14,017 nucleotides of DNA, from positions 1 through 14,017 of the forward strand of contig JABJGX010000071.1 in the NCBI GenBank assembly GCA_018662075.1, written 5' to 3'. Positions 7,572 to 13,367 of this stretch are shown here, piece by piece. How positions within the stretch are numbered: position 1 is the first letter of the stretch; the number at the start of each line of letters is the position of its first letter. The DNA comes from Candidatus Peregrinibacteria bacterium. GTDB taxonomy: Bacteria > Patescibacteriota > Gracilibacteria > Peribacterales > Peribacteraceae. Under the pieces are notes generated by a model. It was not told the DNA's origin. It searched no databases and was given only the letters and a program-made list of their open reading frames with translations. The position numbers and the translations under genes were made by a program.

Positions 7572-8039
7572 ATGATTCTACGCATATTCCGCCAGGCTCT
7601 TCTTCTTGGTTATATCTTCCTTACTATCTGTGCTCTTAGCTACACACTTGGTCGAAAGCAGGTTCCAGGTGTTAAATGGCCATTTGTGACTCATTTCTAT
7701 GCCATGATGGCTCCTTTTCAGAACTACACAACATCCAATGCGGAGCTTGTCGCTGAAGGGTATCGGAATAGAACATGGGAAAGAATAGACCTCACGAACT
7801 ACTTACCTCATAGCAGAGGTGAAATTGCTATTCGTACACGGATGAGTAGTTTTAATGATAAAAAGTCTATCTACACCGCTATGGCTGAAAAGCTTCAGAC
7901 AATGGAGGCTGCCAATGGAAGAGTGTATTCATCTATCCGCATAGTGTGGGAAAAATGGCCAAAATCACAATACGGCTTTTATGAAGGACATACACCAGAT
8001 GATACAACCAGAAGCAACGTTACACAGTTCAACCTCTAA
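7572..8039 (+). CDS. Membrane-anchored small protein, likely accessory domain of the adjacent HTTM protein
   Basis: A 155-residue protein with one N-terminal membrane helix (residues ~6-26) followed by a soluble domain, probably outside the cytoplasm. The stretch from FYAMMAPFQNYTT through LVAEGYRNRTWERIDL resembles the 'MFAP...DG...DL' region I remember as a C-terminal extension of many HTTM-domain proteins. This suggests that the extension is encoded as a separate gene here. The frame is open up to ATG 7521, but that would overlap the ZIP gene; ATG 7572 has TACAAT 8 nt ahead. Its stop overlaps the next start (TAATG), so translation is probably coupled. Family link is an inference; function unknown. 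Confidence 0.78.
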   Translation: MILRIFRQALLLGYIFLTICALSYTLGRKQVPGVKWPFVTHFYAMMAPFQNYTTSNAELVAEGYRNRTWERIDLTNYLPHSRGEIAIRTRMSSFNDKKSIYTAMAEKLQTMEAANGRVYSSIRIVWEKWPKSQYGFYEGHTPDDTTRSNVTQFNL

Positions 8040-8965
8040 TGACACTATTGACCATCCCCCTTCGGCTAAAATCATGGGCTCTTGTTTGGGAGCATTGGTG
8101 GACACGAAAAAGTTATCCACACACGATGGGTATTATACGTGCGGCATTTGGAGCATGGCTTCTTATGTACTGGGCGATTCGTTTGCCGTACATCAAAATT
8201 CTATTCTCGACAGATGGAATTGTCTTTCCAAAGATTCCAACATACATGCCAGAGAAGCTGGAATGGCTTCTTCAGGTACCAAGTCCAAACATTGCACTCG
8301 CTATCTATTGCCTGCAGCTTATTGCACTCACTACTCTGACCATTGGTCTCCATACAAGATTATCTGCCTTCATAGCATTTTGTCTTTCGTGGTACTACTT
8401 CTATTTGTCTCTTCACCTCTTTCATACATCATTCGACCGACTGTACATCTTGGTGCTCCTCGTTCTTTCTATTAGTAAGGCAGGAGAATACTTGAGCATA
8501 GAATGTTGGGAAAAATATGGCAGTCCACTGAAGTGGGAAAAGATGGTGTCTATCTTTCCACAAAGGCTTCTTGCCTTTCAGATCACAATGACATATTTCG
8601 GTGTAGGATTTCAAAAGCTATGGCTGCCTGGTTGGCAAGGAGGAGAGATGCTCTGGTATTCCATGATGGGAGTGTGGGCAACGCCTCTTGCTTTTAAGAT
8701 TACCAGCTATGGATGGTCGGACTTGTATCATGTAGGGGTCAATATGGTGAAAATGTTTGAGCTCTTCATCCCCTTCTCATTTTGGATCAAAAAAGGAAAG
8801 ATTCGATGGATTGGTATGGGCTCTGGGCTCATCTTTCATGTCCTTATAGACCTACTACTATTCATTTGGTGGTTTGCTATTCTTATCCCAAGCTACATCG
8901 TCTTTTTCTCTCCAGAAGAGTTCCATGCATGGCTGATTCGCGTAAGTAAGAATCGCATTAGCTAG
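8039..8965 (+). CDS. HTTM-domain (vitamin K-dependent gamma-carboxylase-like) integral membrane protein
   Basis: A 308-residue protein with many membrane helices and the features of the HTTM domain: an N-terminal helix pair (~30-60), helices around 85-145, then QITMTYFGVGFQKLWLPGW (181-199), then FELFIPFSFW (240-249) and FHVLIDLLLF (266-275). In human gamma-glutamyl carboxylase the equivalent segment is YFIAGVKKL and its last lysine is reported as the catalytic base; K193 here aligns by eye to that residue. Bacterial HTTM proteins mostly have unknown substrates. ATG 8039 overlaps the preceding stop by one base, with no Shine-Dalgarno, so coupling with the small protein upstream is expected. 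Carboxylase activity is not established by this sequence. Confidence 0.85.
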   Translation: MTLLTIPLRLKSWALVWEHWWTRKSYPHTMGIIRAAFGAWLLMYWAIRLPYIKILFSTDGIVFPKIPTYMPEKLEWLLQVPSPNIALAIYCLQLIALTTLTIGLHTRLSAFIAFCLSWYYFYLSLHLFHTSFDRLYILVLLVLSISKAGEYLSIECWEKYGSPLKWEKMVSIFPQRLLAFQITMTYFGVGFQKLWLPGWQGGEMLWYSMMGVWATPLAFKITSYGWSDLYHVGVNMVKMFELFIPFSFWIKKGKIRWIGMGSGLIFHVLIDLLLFIWWFAILIPSYIVFFSPEEFHAWLIRVSKNRIS

Positions 8966-9015
8966 AGGAGGAAAAGTATAGTATGCTTCATCCCTATGCC
9001 AGATTACCCTCTTAG
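8966..9015 (+). other. Leader with AGGAGG and a possible 10-residue minicistron
   Basis: AGGAGG at 8966-8971, the strongest Shine-Dalgarno-like sequence at any gene start here, directly follows the HTTM stop. The first ATG after it (8983, 11 nt away) opens a frame of only ten codons ending at TAG 9013-9015, out of frame with the gene at 8996 and overlapping its start. A TATAGT box (8977-8982) lies between. The element could be a leader peptide, a re-initiation device, or a chance purine run. Confidence 0.25.
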
Positions 9016-9286
9016 CCTTGGACTGGAACCAATACAGTTTGATGGGGTAAAAATGATTGTTGAAAATAAGTTACTCGATGCAGATGTTGAATTTGCAGGA
9101 ATTTTTTACGCCACCCCGGATGACTATCCAGAGATCGGTGTGATGTACATCGATGGGCTTACTAGACAATCAAGAGCCGTTGCACTAGGCATACTTAAAA
9201 AAATGTACGACGTCCTAGACTACGATTTTAATACAAAAAGATACCCACCGAGAGAAGGAGCTTGTACTGCTAGCGATTTTTTCTAG
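8996..9286 (+). CDS. Hypothetical 96-residue protein
   Basis: I do not recognise this protein. It is soluble-looking, acidic, with no signal peptide or membrane helix; the centre (IFYATPDDYPEIGVMYIDGL) reads as alternating beta strands and is followed by a helix (RAVALGILKKMYDVLDYDF). ATG 8996 is the only canonical start in frame after the TAG at 8963. A TATAGT box lies 13 nt upstream, and AGGAGG lies 24 nt upstream, too far to serve this start directly. It lies 30 bp after the HTTM gene, so read-through co-transcription is possible. Its TAG stop overlaps the stop of a 37-residue minus-strand ORF in the palindrome CTAG. Confidence 0.7.
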   Translation: MPDYPLSLGLEPIQFDGVKMIVENKLLDADVEFAGIFYATPDDYPEIGVMYIDGLTRQSRAVALGILKKMYDVLDYDFNTKRYPPREGACTASDFF

Positions 9287-9396
9287 TTCTTCTTTTCACT
9301 ATCGAGCAACCACTGTTTCATCACTACTCCTCCTCCTGCATACCCTCCGAGGGATGCGTATCCCGTTGGATTTTTTATAGTAGTAGCACTAATCAT
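9283..9396 (-). CDS. Small ORF, 37 residues, unknown
   Basis: An ATG-to-TAG frame of 38 codons fills the otherwise empty gap between two plus-strand genes. The product starts MISATTIKNPTGYASLGG, continues with a glycine-rich YAGGGVVM and ends with the charged WLLDSEKKN. It has no Cys, no clear membrane helix and no recognised family. Three points support it: TATATC lies 7 nt before the ATG (9404-9409), as at other starts here; the stop overlaps the neighbour by exactly 4 bp, like two other converging pairs; and the frame covers nearly the whole gap. Against it: short length and no homologue known to me. Confidence 0.45.
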   Translation of the reverse strand: MISATTIKNPTGYASLGGYAGGGVVMKQWLLDSEKKN

Positions 9397-9403
9397 AGTA
9401 CAT

Positions 9404-9411
9404 GATATACT
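9404..9411. promoter_or_regulatory. Overlapping divergent -10 boxes
   Basis: The eight bases GATATACT contain TATACT on the plus strand (9406-9411), 6 nt before ATG 9418, and TATATC on the minus strand (9404-9409), 7 nt before ATG 9396. One AT-rich core could therefore open for both directions. No -35 element is obvious on either side. Confidence 0.45.
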
Positions 9412-9417
9412 ACACCT

Positions 9418-9618
9418 ATGTTACATCTATTCAACTTCGGCGGACCGCGTACTCCACAGTTTGGAAATGCACTGCTGTTCAACGGACTCTTGTGCGTGTT
9501 TTTTGGTCTAGCAATACTCGCTGCCCCAGAGCTACTCGCCTACTTTGTTGCTACTATTTTGCTTATCATTGGGACATCAATTCTTACCACATGGTGGAAA
9601 GTTCGCAATATGCGCTAA
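9418..9618 (+). CDS. Small two-helix membrane protein, unknown function
   Basis: A 66-residue protein. After a polar N-terminus (HLFNFGGPRTPQFG) it has two hydrophobic segments, about residues 18-35 and 40-57, separated by PELLAY, and a basic tail (WWKVRNMR). The pattern recalls one repeat of HdeD/DUF308-type membrane proteins, but the match is too short to claim. ATG 9418 has no Shine-Dalgarno and lies 6 nt after TATACT. The gene ends 15 bp before the PiT-like permease, which has its own -10 box, so the two may be transcribed together or apart. A second frame on the same strand from 9402 encodes a Cys/Tyr-rich shadow and is not real. Confidence 0.7.
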   Translation: MLHLFNFGGPRTPQFGNALLFNGLLCVFFGLAILAAPELLAYFVATILLIIGTSILTTWWKVRNMR

Positions 9619-9621
9619 CCG

Positions 9622-9627
9622 TATAAA
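9622..9627 (+). promoter_or_regulatory. Putative -10 box of the PiT-like gene
   Basis: TATAAA begins 3 nt after the stop of the upstream gene and ends 6 nt before ATG 9634. It fits the leaderless spacing seen elsewhere here; no -35 element is evident. Confidence 0.4.
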
Positions 9628-9633
9628 GACCAT

Positions 9634-10680
9634 ATGATCCCTTGGATATTAAAACGAAAGCCTTCTGTTCAGACTCAGATCATGAGTTACGGGCCGTTTC
9701 TCTTTATTATTACAGGGCTATGTCTTATTGCATATTTTGTCTATCCACACCCGCAAATTGCTATGTGGTTTGGGTTTGCTGTTGCTGGGTATAGCGCCAT
9801 CGCAAACGATAGTATCCAGACTCTGGGTACATTCATCTCTAGTAATAAAAAAATGCCATGGTGGGCACTCTGGTTCTTTATAGGAGGCATCCTCGTTCTT
9901 ACGTTTATTGGTGGATGGTTTCTAAACAATGGTGATGTTGCCTTTGGACGGTTGGACCGTATTCCACAGCCAGAGTCCTTTGCATTTCTGACCATTGCAG
10001 CGCCGATTATCCTTCTGATACTCACGAAGCTACGCATGCCAGTGAGTACGACCTTTCTACTACTTTCTGCATTTAGTAGTACAGTTGTTATTCAAAAAAT
10101 GCTGATGAAGACCTTTGTCGGGTACATTCTGGCATTCGTCATTGCTTTTATTGTGTGGGGTAGCATCGCAATGCTTGTGAAGAAGTATAAGATCGAACGA
10201 AAATATAACGAAAAGAAATGGAAAGCACTTCAAGTGTCATCGACTAGCCTCTTGTGGTGGGCATGGCTTATGCAAGATACTGCAAATGTCTCTGTCTTCC
10301 TTCCGAGGGGTATTAGCTTTGGACAGCTCATCTTGGTTGTCGTCTACTTGTTTGCTGTTGTCGGCCTCATTATGTACAAGCGAGGAGGGGAAATTCAAAC
10401 AATTGTTACCGAGAAGACTGATGTTGTCGACGTCCGAGCAGCGACGATTATCGACTTCATCTATGCACTTGTACTGCTTGTCTTTAAATACATCAACAAT
10501 ATCCCGATGAGTACCACGTGGGTGTTTCTGGGACTTCTTGCAGGTAGAGAAATTGCCCTAACACTGCTCTCTAAAAGTCAGGAGCCATACAAAACAACCG
10601 CGAAGCTGGTACTAAAAGATATTTTCCGTGCAAGTGCAGGGCTTGCGATCTCGCTGATTATCGTACTGTTTCTGATGTAA
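9634..10680 (+). CDS. PiT-like inorganic phosphate permease homologue (divergent)
   Basis: A 348-residue membrane protein with about ten hydrophobic segments and two copies of degenerate PiT signatures. The first half has AIANDSIQTLGTF (55-67) where PiT proteins carry GANDVANAFGT, then PVSTT (136-140). The second half has QDTANVSVF (214-222) and PMSTT (291-295). This inverted-repeat layout is typical of the Na+/H+-phosphate symporters of the PiT family. The key Asn-Asp pair is kept in the first repeat but is changed to Asp-Thr-Ala-Asn in the second, so the transported ion is uncertain. A basic cytoplasmic loop (KKYKIERKYNEKKWK, 183-197) separates the halves. The start has no Shine-Dalgarno. 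The 3' end overlaps the converging ligase gene by 23 bp. Confidence 0.8.
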   Translation: MIPWILKRKPSVQTQIMSYGPFLFIITGLCLIAYFVYPHPQIAMWFGFAVAGYSAIANDSIQTLGTFISSNKKMPWWALWFFIGGILVLTFIGGWFLNNGDVAFGRLDRIPQPESFAFLTIAAPIILLILTKLRMPVSTTFLLLSAFSSTVVIQKMLMKTFVGYILAFVIAFIVWGSIAMLVKKYKIERKYNEKKWKALQVSSTSLLWWAWLMQDTANVSVFLPRGISFGQLILVVVYLFAVVGLIMYKRGGEIQTIVTEKTDVVDVRAATIIDFIYALVLLVFKYINNIPMSTTWVFLGLLAGREIALTLLSKSQEPYKTTAKLVLKDIFRASAGLAISLIIVLFLM

Positions 10681-12466
10681 GTTCTAATAACCATGGATGC
10701 TGCTTGAGGAGTATGCGCCTGGTTTCAGACTTTCTATCCCAGAATAATGCTGGCAACATGTCCTGCAGACTTTGGCTATGGTGGTCTTGCAACTGCTCAT
10801 CTTTGAGAACGCCTGCAATAAATAATGCAGTCCTGTGGTACGTGATGTTCTCGGGCAATAGTTCTTTTGCCTCTAATAGCTTCTGACGTGCCTGCTTGTC
10901 TTGTCCATTTTCAGCATAAAACCAGCTCTGTAATAGTAACTGTACTCCATCATGCTCGCCTGAAAGGCGTTTGTGCATCGCGAGTAAAGATTCGATGCTA
11001 CTGCCTATTTCTTCTGATTTCTGACCACTGAATGCGATGATGTGCTTTTCTGTTACGTTCATCAGTGCCTGTCTATCAAACTGAAATGCCATTATGCCCT
11101 CTTGCCCATATGCAAGACGCTCTTGGCCCTGCATTTTTTCTGCTGCCGCATGAAACAACTGGGCCTTTGTCCACTGGACAGCAATAACTACTGATACACA
11201 CGTTGCTATCACAAGTACTGTATTACATGCAGTAGAGTATGCACTCCGACGAGTGCCTTCTCTTCCTATTGCACTGAGCCCTAGTCCGACAACGGCCCAA
11301 AAGAATACTGCAGTAGCTATGGAGGCAAACCCAAAGAGCAAAGCAACGGAGTACGAGGCGAGTGCTGCTGCAGAGCTTTTACCGAATCCTGCGATGTCGT
11401 CTGCTCTCTTTTTCCAGAACGCATAGAGCAGTGACAAGAGTAATCCGTAGTATCCAATAAACCCAAGTAGTCCTACAGAGACCAGTAAGTCCAAAGGCTT
11501 ATTATGCAGTCTGTCTACCACTGTTGTTAGGGATTCAAATTCATAGATCTCTTTCCCGATAAACTGTGGAGAGACAATCGACAACGTTTCTACCCCATAC
11601 CCAAGTGGACGAGCGGCAACCATCTTCATTGCCCCTGACCACATGACACTTCGTGCCGATGTACTACGCGAGGCTATCGGAGCTCTGCTGAATCGCTCTA
11701 CAAAAAATACAGATCCTACTGCGAGTGACAGCGCCAAGATGAGTGCAAAAATACCAAGGCTAATCTTGGATACAAATTTTATACAAGATTTACACAGCTT
11801 TAGTATCTCTGGAATATAAATCAGCACTATGAAGCCAAGTCCGATCAGTCCACTTCTACTGACTGATCCCAAAATTACAATGACATTAAGCAGTGTTATT
11901 GCCGCCCATACCAATGCATGAGTGCGCTTTTGCGTAACGCATAACCTGCGAAGAACAAACGGTAGTGTAAGGAGGATAAACTGCGACAGGCTATTTGGAT
12001 GACCCAGAGTTGAAAAGATTCTTCCAAGGAACGCTTCGCTCTTCCAGAGTGACTGAAAAGGGTCCATCTGCATCATCTGCAATACTCCGTAGGCAACGAT
12101 GAGAATGTTGCTAATCACAAACGAATCTTCCACGGCTCGTAGGCCTTTATGTGTTCTTGCTACAGAGGCTATAAGCATTGCAATAGCAATAAGTGACGCC
12201 TGAAATGCGACACCCTGATACCGAGGCGCCGCCCCAACAAAGCTCATAATAGGAGCGACGCTCCATAGTATTGATGCAACCAGTGTGACTACGAAGAGCA
12301 GAAAGAACTTCCCAGACGTAGACCCGAGAAATATATCTGCCGTCTTTTCGCGTCTGAGAAGCAAATATAGTGACCCACAAAAGGCAAATGCTGCTGCAAG
12401 CACGAATTTCGGTAGCTCGAACCCAATGGTCGATATTGGCACCACAACAAGTGATATTGCTACCAT
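10658..12466 (-). CDS. O-antigen ligase/polymerase family membrane protein (Wzy_C) with TPR-like C-terminus
   Basis: A 602-residue protein with about a dozen membrane helices, expected to join or polymerise surface polysaccharide, or to glycosylate proteins, on the outer side of the cytoplasmic membrane. Family marks: FSTLGHPNSLSQF (151-163), SVSRSGLIGL (201-210), RSVMWSGAMKMVAARPLGYG (272-291), and the hallmark HN in the large loop (VDRLHNKPLDLLVSVGLLG, 317-335). After the last helix (~412-431) a soluble helical region follows; LLLQSWFYAENGQDKQARQKLL (from 510) fits a TPR repeat. ATG 12466 is the first ATG in frame; the frame is open to GTG 12535, but that would cross the divergent promoter. 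No glycosyltransferase genes flank it, so its substrate is not indicated by context. Confidence 0.88.
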   Translation of the reverse strand: MVAISLVVVPISTIGFELPKFVLAAAFAFCGSLYLLLRREKTADIFLGSTSGKFFLLFVVTLVASILWSVAPIMSFVGAAPRYQGVAFQASLIAIAMLIASVARTHKGLRAVEDSFVISNILIVAYGVLQMMQMDPFQSLWKSEAFLGRIFSTLGHPNSLSQFILLTLPFVLRRLCVTQKRTHALVWAAITLLNVIVILGSVSRSGLIGLGFIVLIYIPEILKLCKSCIKFVSKISLGIFALILALSLAVGSVFFVERFSRAPIASRSTSARSVMWSGAMKMVAARPLGYGVETLSIVSPQFIGKEIYEFESLTTVVDRLHNKPLDLLVSVGLLGFIGYYGLLLSLLYAFWKKRADDIAGFGKSSAAALASYSVALLFGFASIATAVFFWAVVGLGLSAIGREGTRRSAYSTACNTVLVIATCVSVVIAVQWTKAQLFHAAAEKMQGQERLAYGQEGIMAFQFDRQALMNVTEKHIIAFSGQKSEEIGSSIESLLAMHKRLSGEHDGVQLLLQSWFYAENGQDKQARQKLLEAKELLPENITYHRTALFIAGVLKDEQLQDHHSQSLQDMLPALFWDRKSETRRILLKQHPWLLELTSETVR

Positions 12467-12484
12467 AGGAGCCCATAGAGCTAT

Positions 12485-12513
12485 TTGACTAAATTTACTA
12501 ATAATTGTATAAT
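12485..12513 (+). promoter_or_regulatory. Strong sigma-70-like promoter of the PsbP-like gene
   Basis: TTGACT (12485-12490), a 17-bp spacer and TATAAT (12508-12513) make the best promoter in the window. It predicts a start near 12520 and a ~30-nt leader before ATG 12550. On the opposite strand of the same 83-bp region, TATACT (12514-12519) and TACAAT (12504-12509) could serve the divergent ligase gene, again with a leader of roughly 30-40 nt. Confidence 0.8.
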
Positions 12514-12549
12514 AGTATATGTAATAAAGATACACACATCATACACCAT

Positions 12550-13188
12550 ATGTCTAAATTTCCCCTTATCATCGGAGCATTCAGCCTGAGCCTTATCACT
12601 GTCATAGTGATGGTGATGGATTCAAACAGTCATTCCCCTTCTACGGACCTCTTCGAAGGCATGCATTTAAGTGCACCTATTCCAGAAGATATTCCTGAGG
12701 AGATTCCTGATGACGATGCACGATTTGCACCATACGTTCGATACCAAAGTGATACCCATGGGTACGCACTATCGTATCCTTCTACATGGACATTGGATGA
12801 TTCTAAAAAAGACTTCGGTGGAGACATTCTGTCAGACCCATCAGAGCACTCTATTATCACTATCAGTGAAACAAAAGATGAAAGCCTTATGACTACAGAT
12901 GCTGTAGAAATGTTGACACAAAGTATCCGAGAATCACTAAACCTGGATGCAGCATTTACCCTTGAAACCTTGCAGCAATTAATGTGGAAAGGGCGTCATA
13001 CAATTTTTACCAATGGAGTGAGGCACCTCGGTAGTCGCACATTACACACACGTGAATATAATATTTTTAGACCAAACCATGGCGGTGTTTTAAACATCAG
13101 TATCACCACACAAGACAGTAGTGAGGCACTGCATAAAGAGGTTATCGAATCGATCTTGAATTCATTGGATGTGTGTCCGAAGAAGTAA
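12550..13188 (+). CDS. Membrane-anchored PsbP-like protein
   Basis: A 212-residue protein with an N-terminal membrane anchor or uncleaved signal (residues 5-23), a linker with the repeat IPEDIPEEIP (44-53), and a globular domain from ~62. The domain begins YQSDTHGYALSYPSTWTLDD, the 'Y.. .YP..W' opening of PsbP-like domains that are common in bacterial exported proteins of unknown role; it ends with a helix (HKEVIESILNSL) typical of that fold. One cysteine near the C-terminus is unpaired. ATG 12550 gives the anchor; the frame runs up to TTG 12505, but that lies upstream of the predicted transcription start. It is expected on the outer face of the membrane. Domain call is from motif memory; function unknown. 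Confidence 0.75.
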   Translation: MSKFPLIIGAFSLSLITVIVMVMDSNSHSPSTDLFEGMHLSAPIPEDIPEEIPDDDARFAPYVRYQSDTHGYALSYPSTWTLDDSKKDFGGDILSDPSEHSIITISETKDESLMTTDAVEMLTQSIRESLNLDAAFTLETLQQLMWKGRHTIFTNGVRHLGSRTLHTREYNIFRPNHGGVLNISITTQDSSEALHKEVIESILNSLDVCPKK

Positions 13189-13206
13189 GAAAAAATCTTT
13201 GCTACT

Positions 13207-13312
13207 GACCTCATCCCCGGCCCTTCTCCTTTGCGAAGGAGAAGGGAGATGTGCTTTGCATGAAAACAAACAGTTCCCTCTCCTCAAGAGAGGAGAGGGT
13301 TAGGGTGAGGTC
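13207..13312. repeat. 106-bp palindromic repeat element (REP/MITE-like)
   Basis: Outer inverted repeats GACCTCA (13207-13213) and TGAGGTC (13306-13312) enclose two perfect hairpins. The first, 13221-13246, has an 11-bp stem (CCCTTCTCCTT) and a TGCG loop. The second, 13276-13299, has a 10-bp stem (CCCTCTCCTC) and an AAGA loop. The 29-bp middle is unpaired. The purine/pyrimidine-rich arms resemble intergenic palindromic repeats seen in many bacterial genomes. It has no coding capacity and occupies most of the 179-bp gap between the PsbP-like and SLH genes. No T-run follows, so it is not a standard terminator. Confidence 0.85.
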
Positions 13313-13353
13313 GGCTAAAAAAATGAGATTCGCGTTATACCCCCTTTTGCCTT

Positions 13354-13359
13354 TATAAT
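13354..13359 (+). promoter_or_regulatory. -10 box of the SLH protein gene
   Basis: A perfect TATAAT ends 8 nt before ATG 13368, predicting a transcript that starts at or within two bases of the start codon. It lies 41 bp after the palindromic element. The -35 region (around 13331-13336) is not consensus. Confidence 0.6.
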
Positions 13360-13367
13360 AGGGCTCG

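Noticed and set aside
9308..9345. GGAGGAGGAG on the minus strand before the internal ATG of the 37-residue ORF, as a ribosome binding site
   Set aside because: Only 12 codons follow that ATG; the purine run simply encodes consecutive glycines of the small ORF.
12147..12476. 109-codon minus-strand frame starting at ATG 12476
   Set aside because: It lies inside the O-antigen ligase gene in another frame, is Cys/Ser/Arg-rich and has no family features.
2..13188. UGA read as glycine (genetic code 25)
   Set aside because: No in-frame TGA occurs in any gene, and glycine is encoded by GGN codons throughout; the standard code gives full-length proteins.
13207..13312. CRISPR array or tandem repeat
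   Set aside because: There are only two different hairpins inside one inverted-repeat unit, with no regularly spaced identical repeats or spacers.
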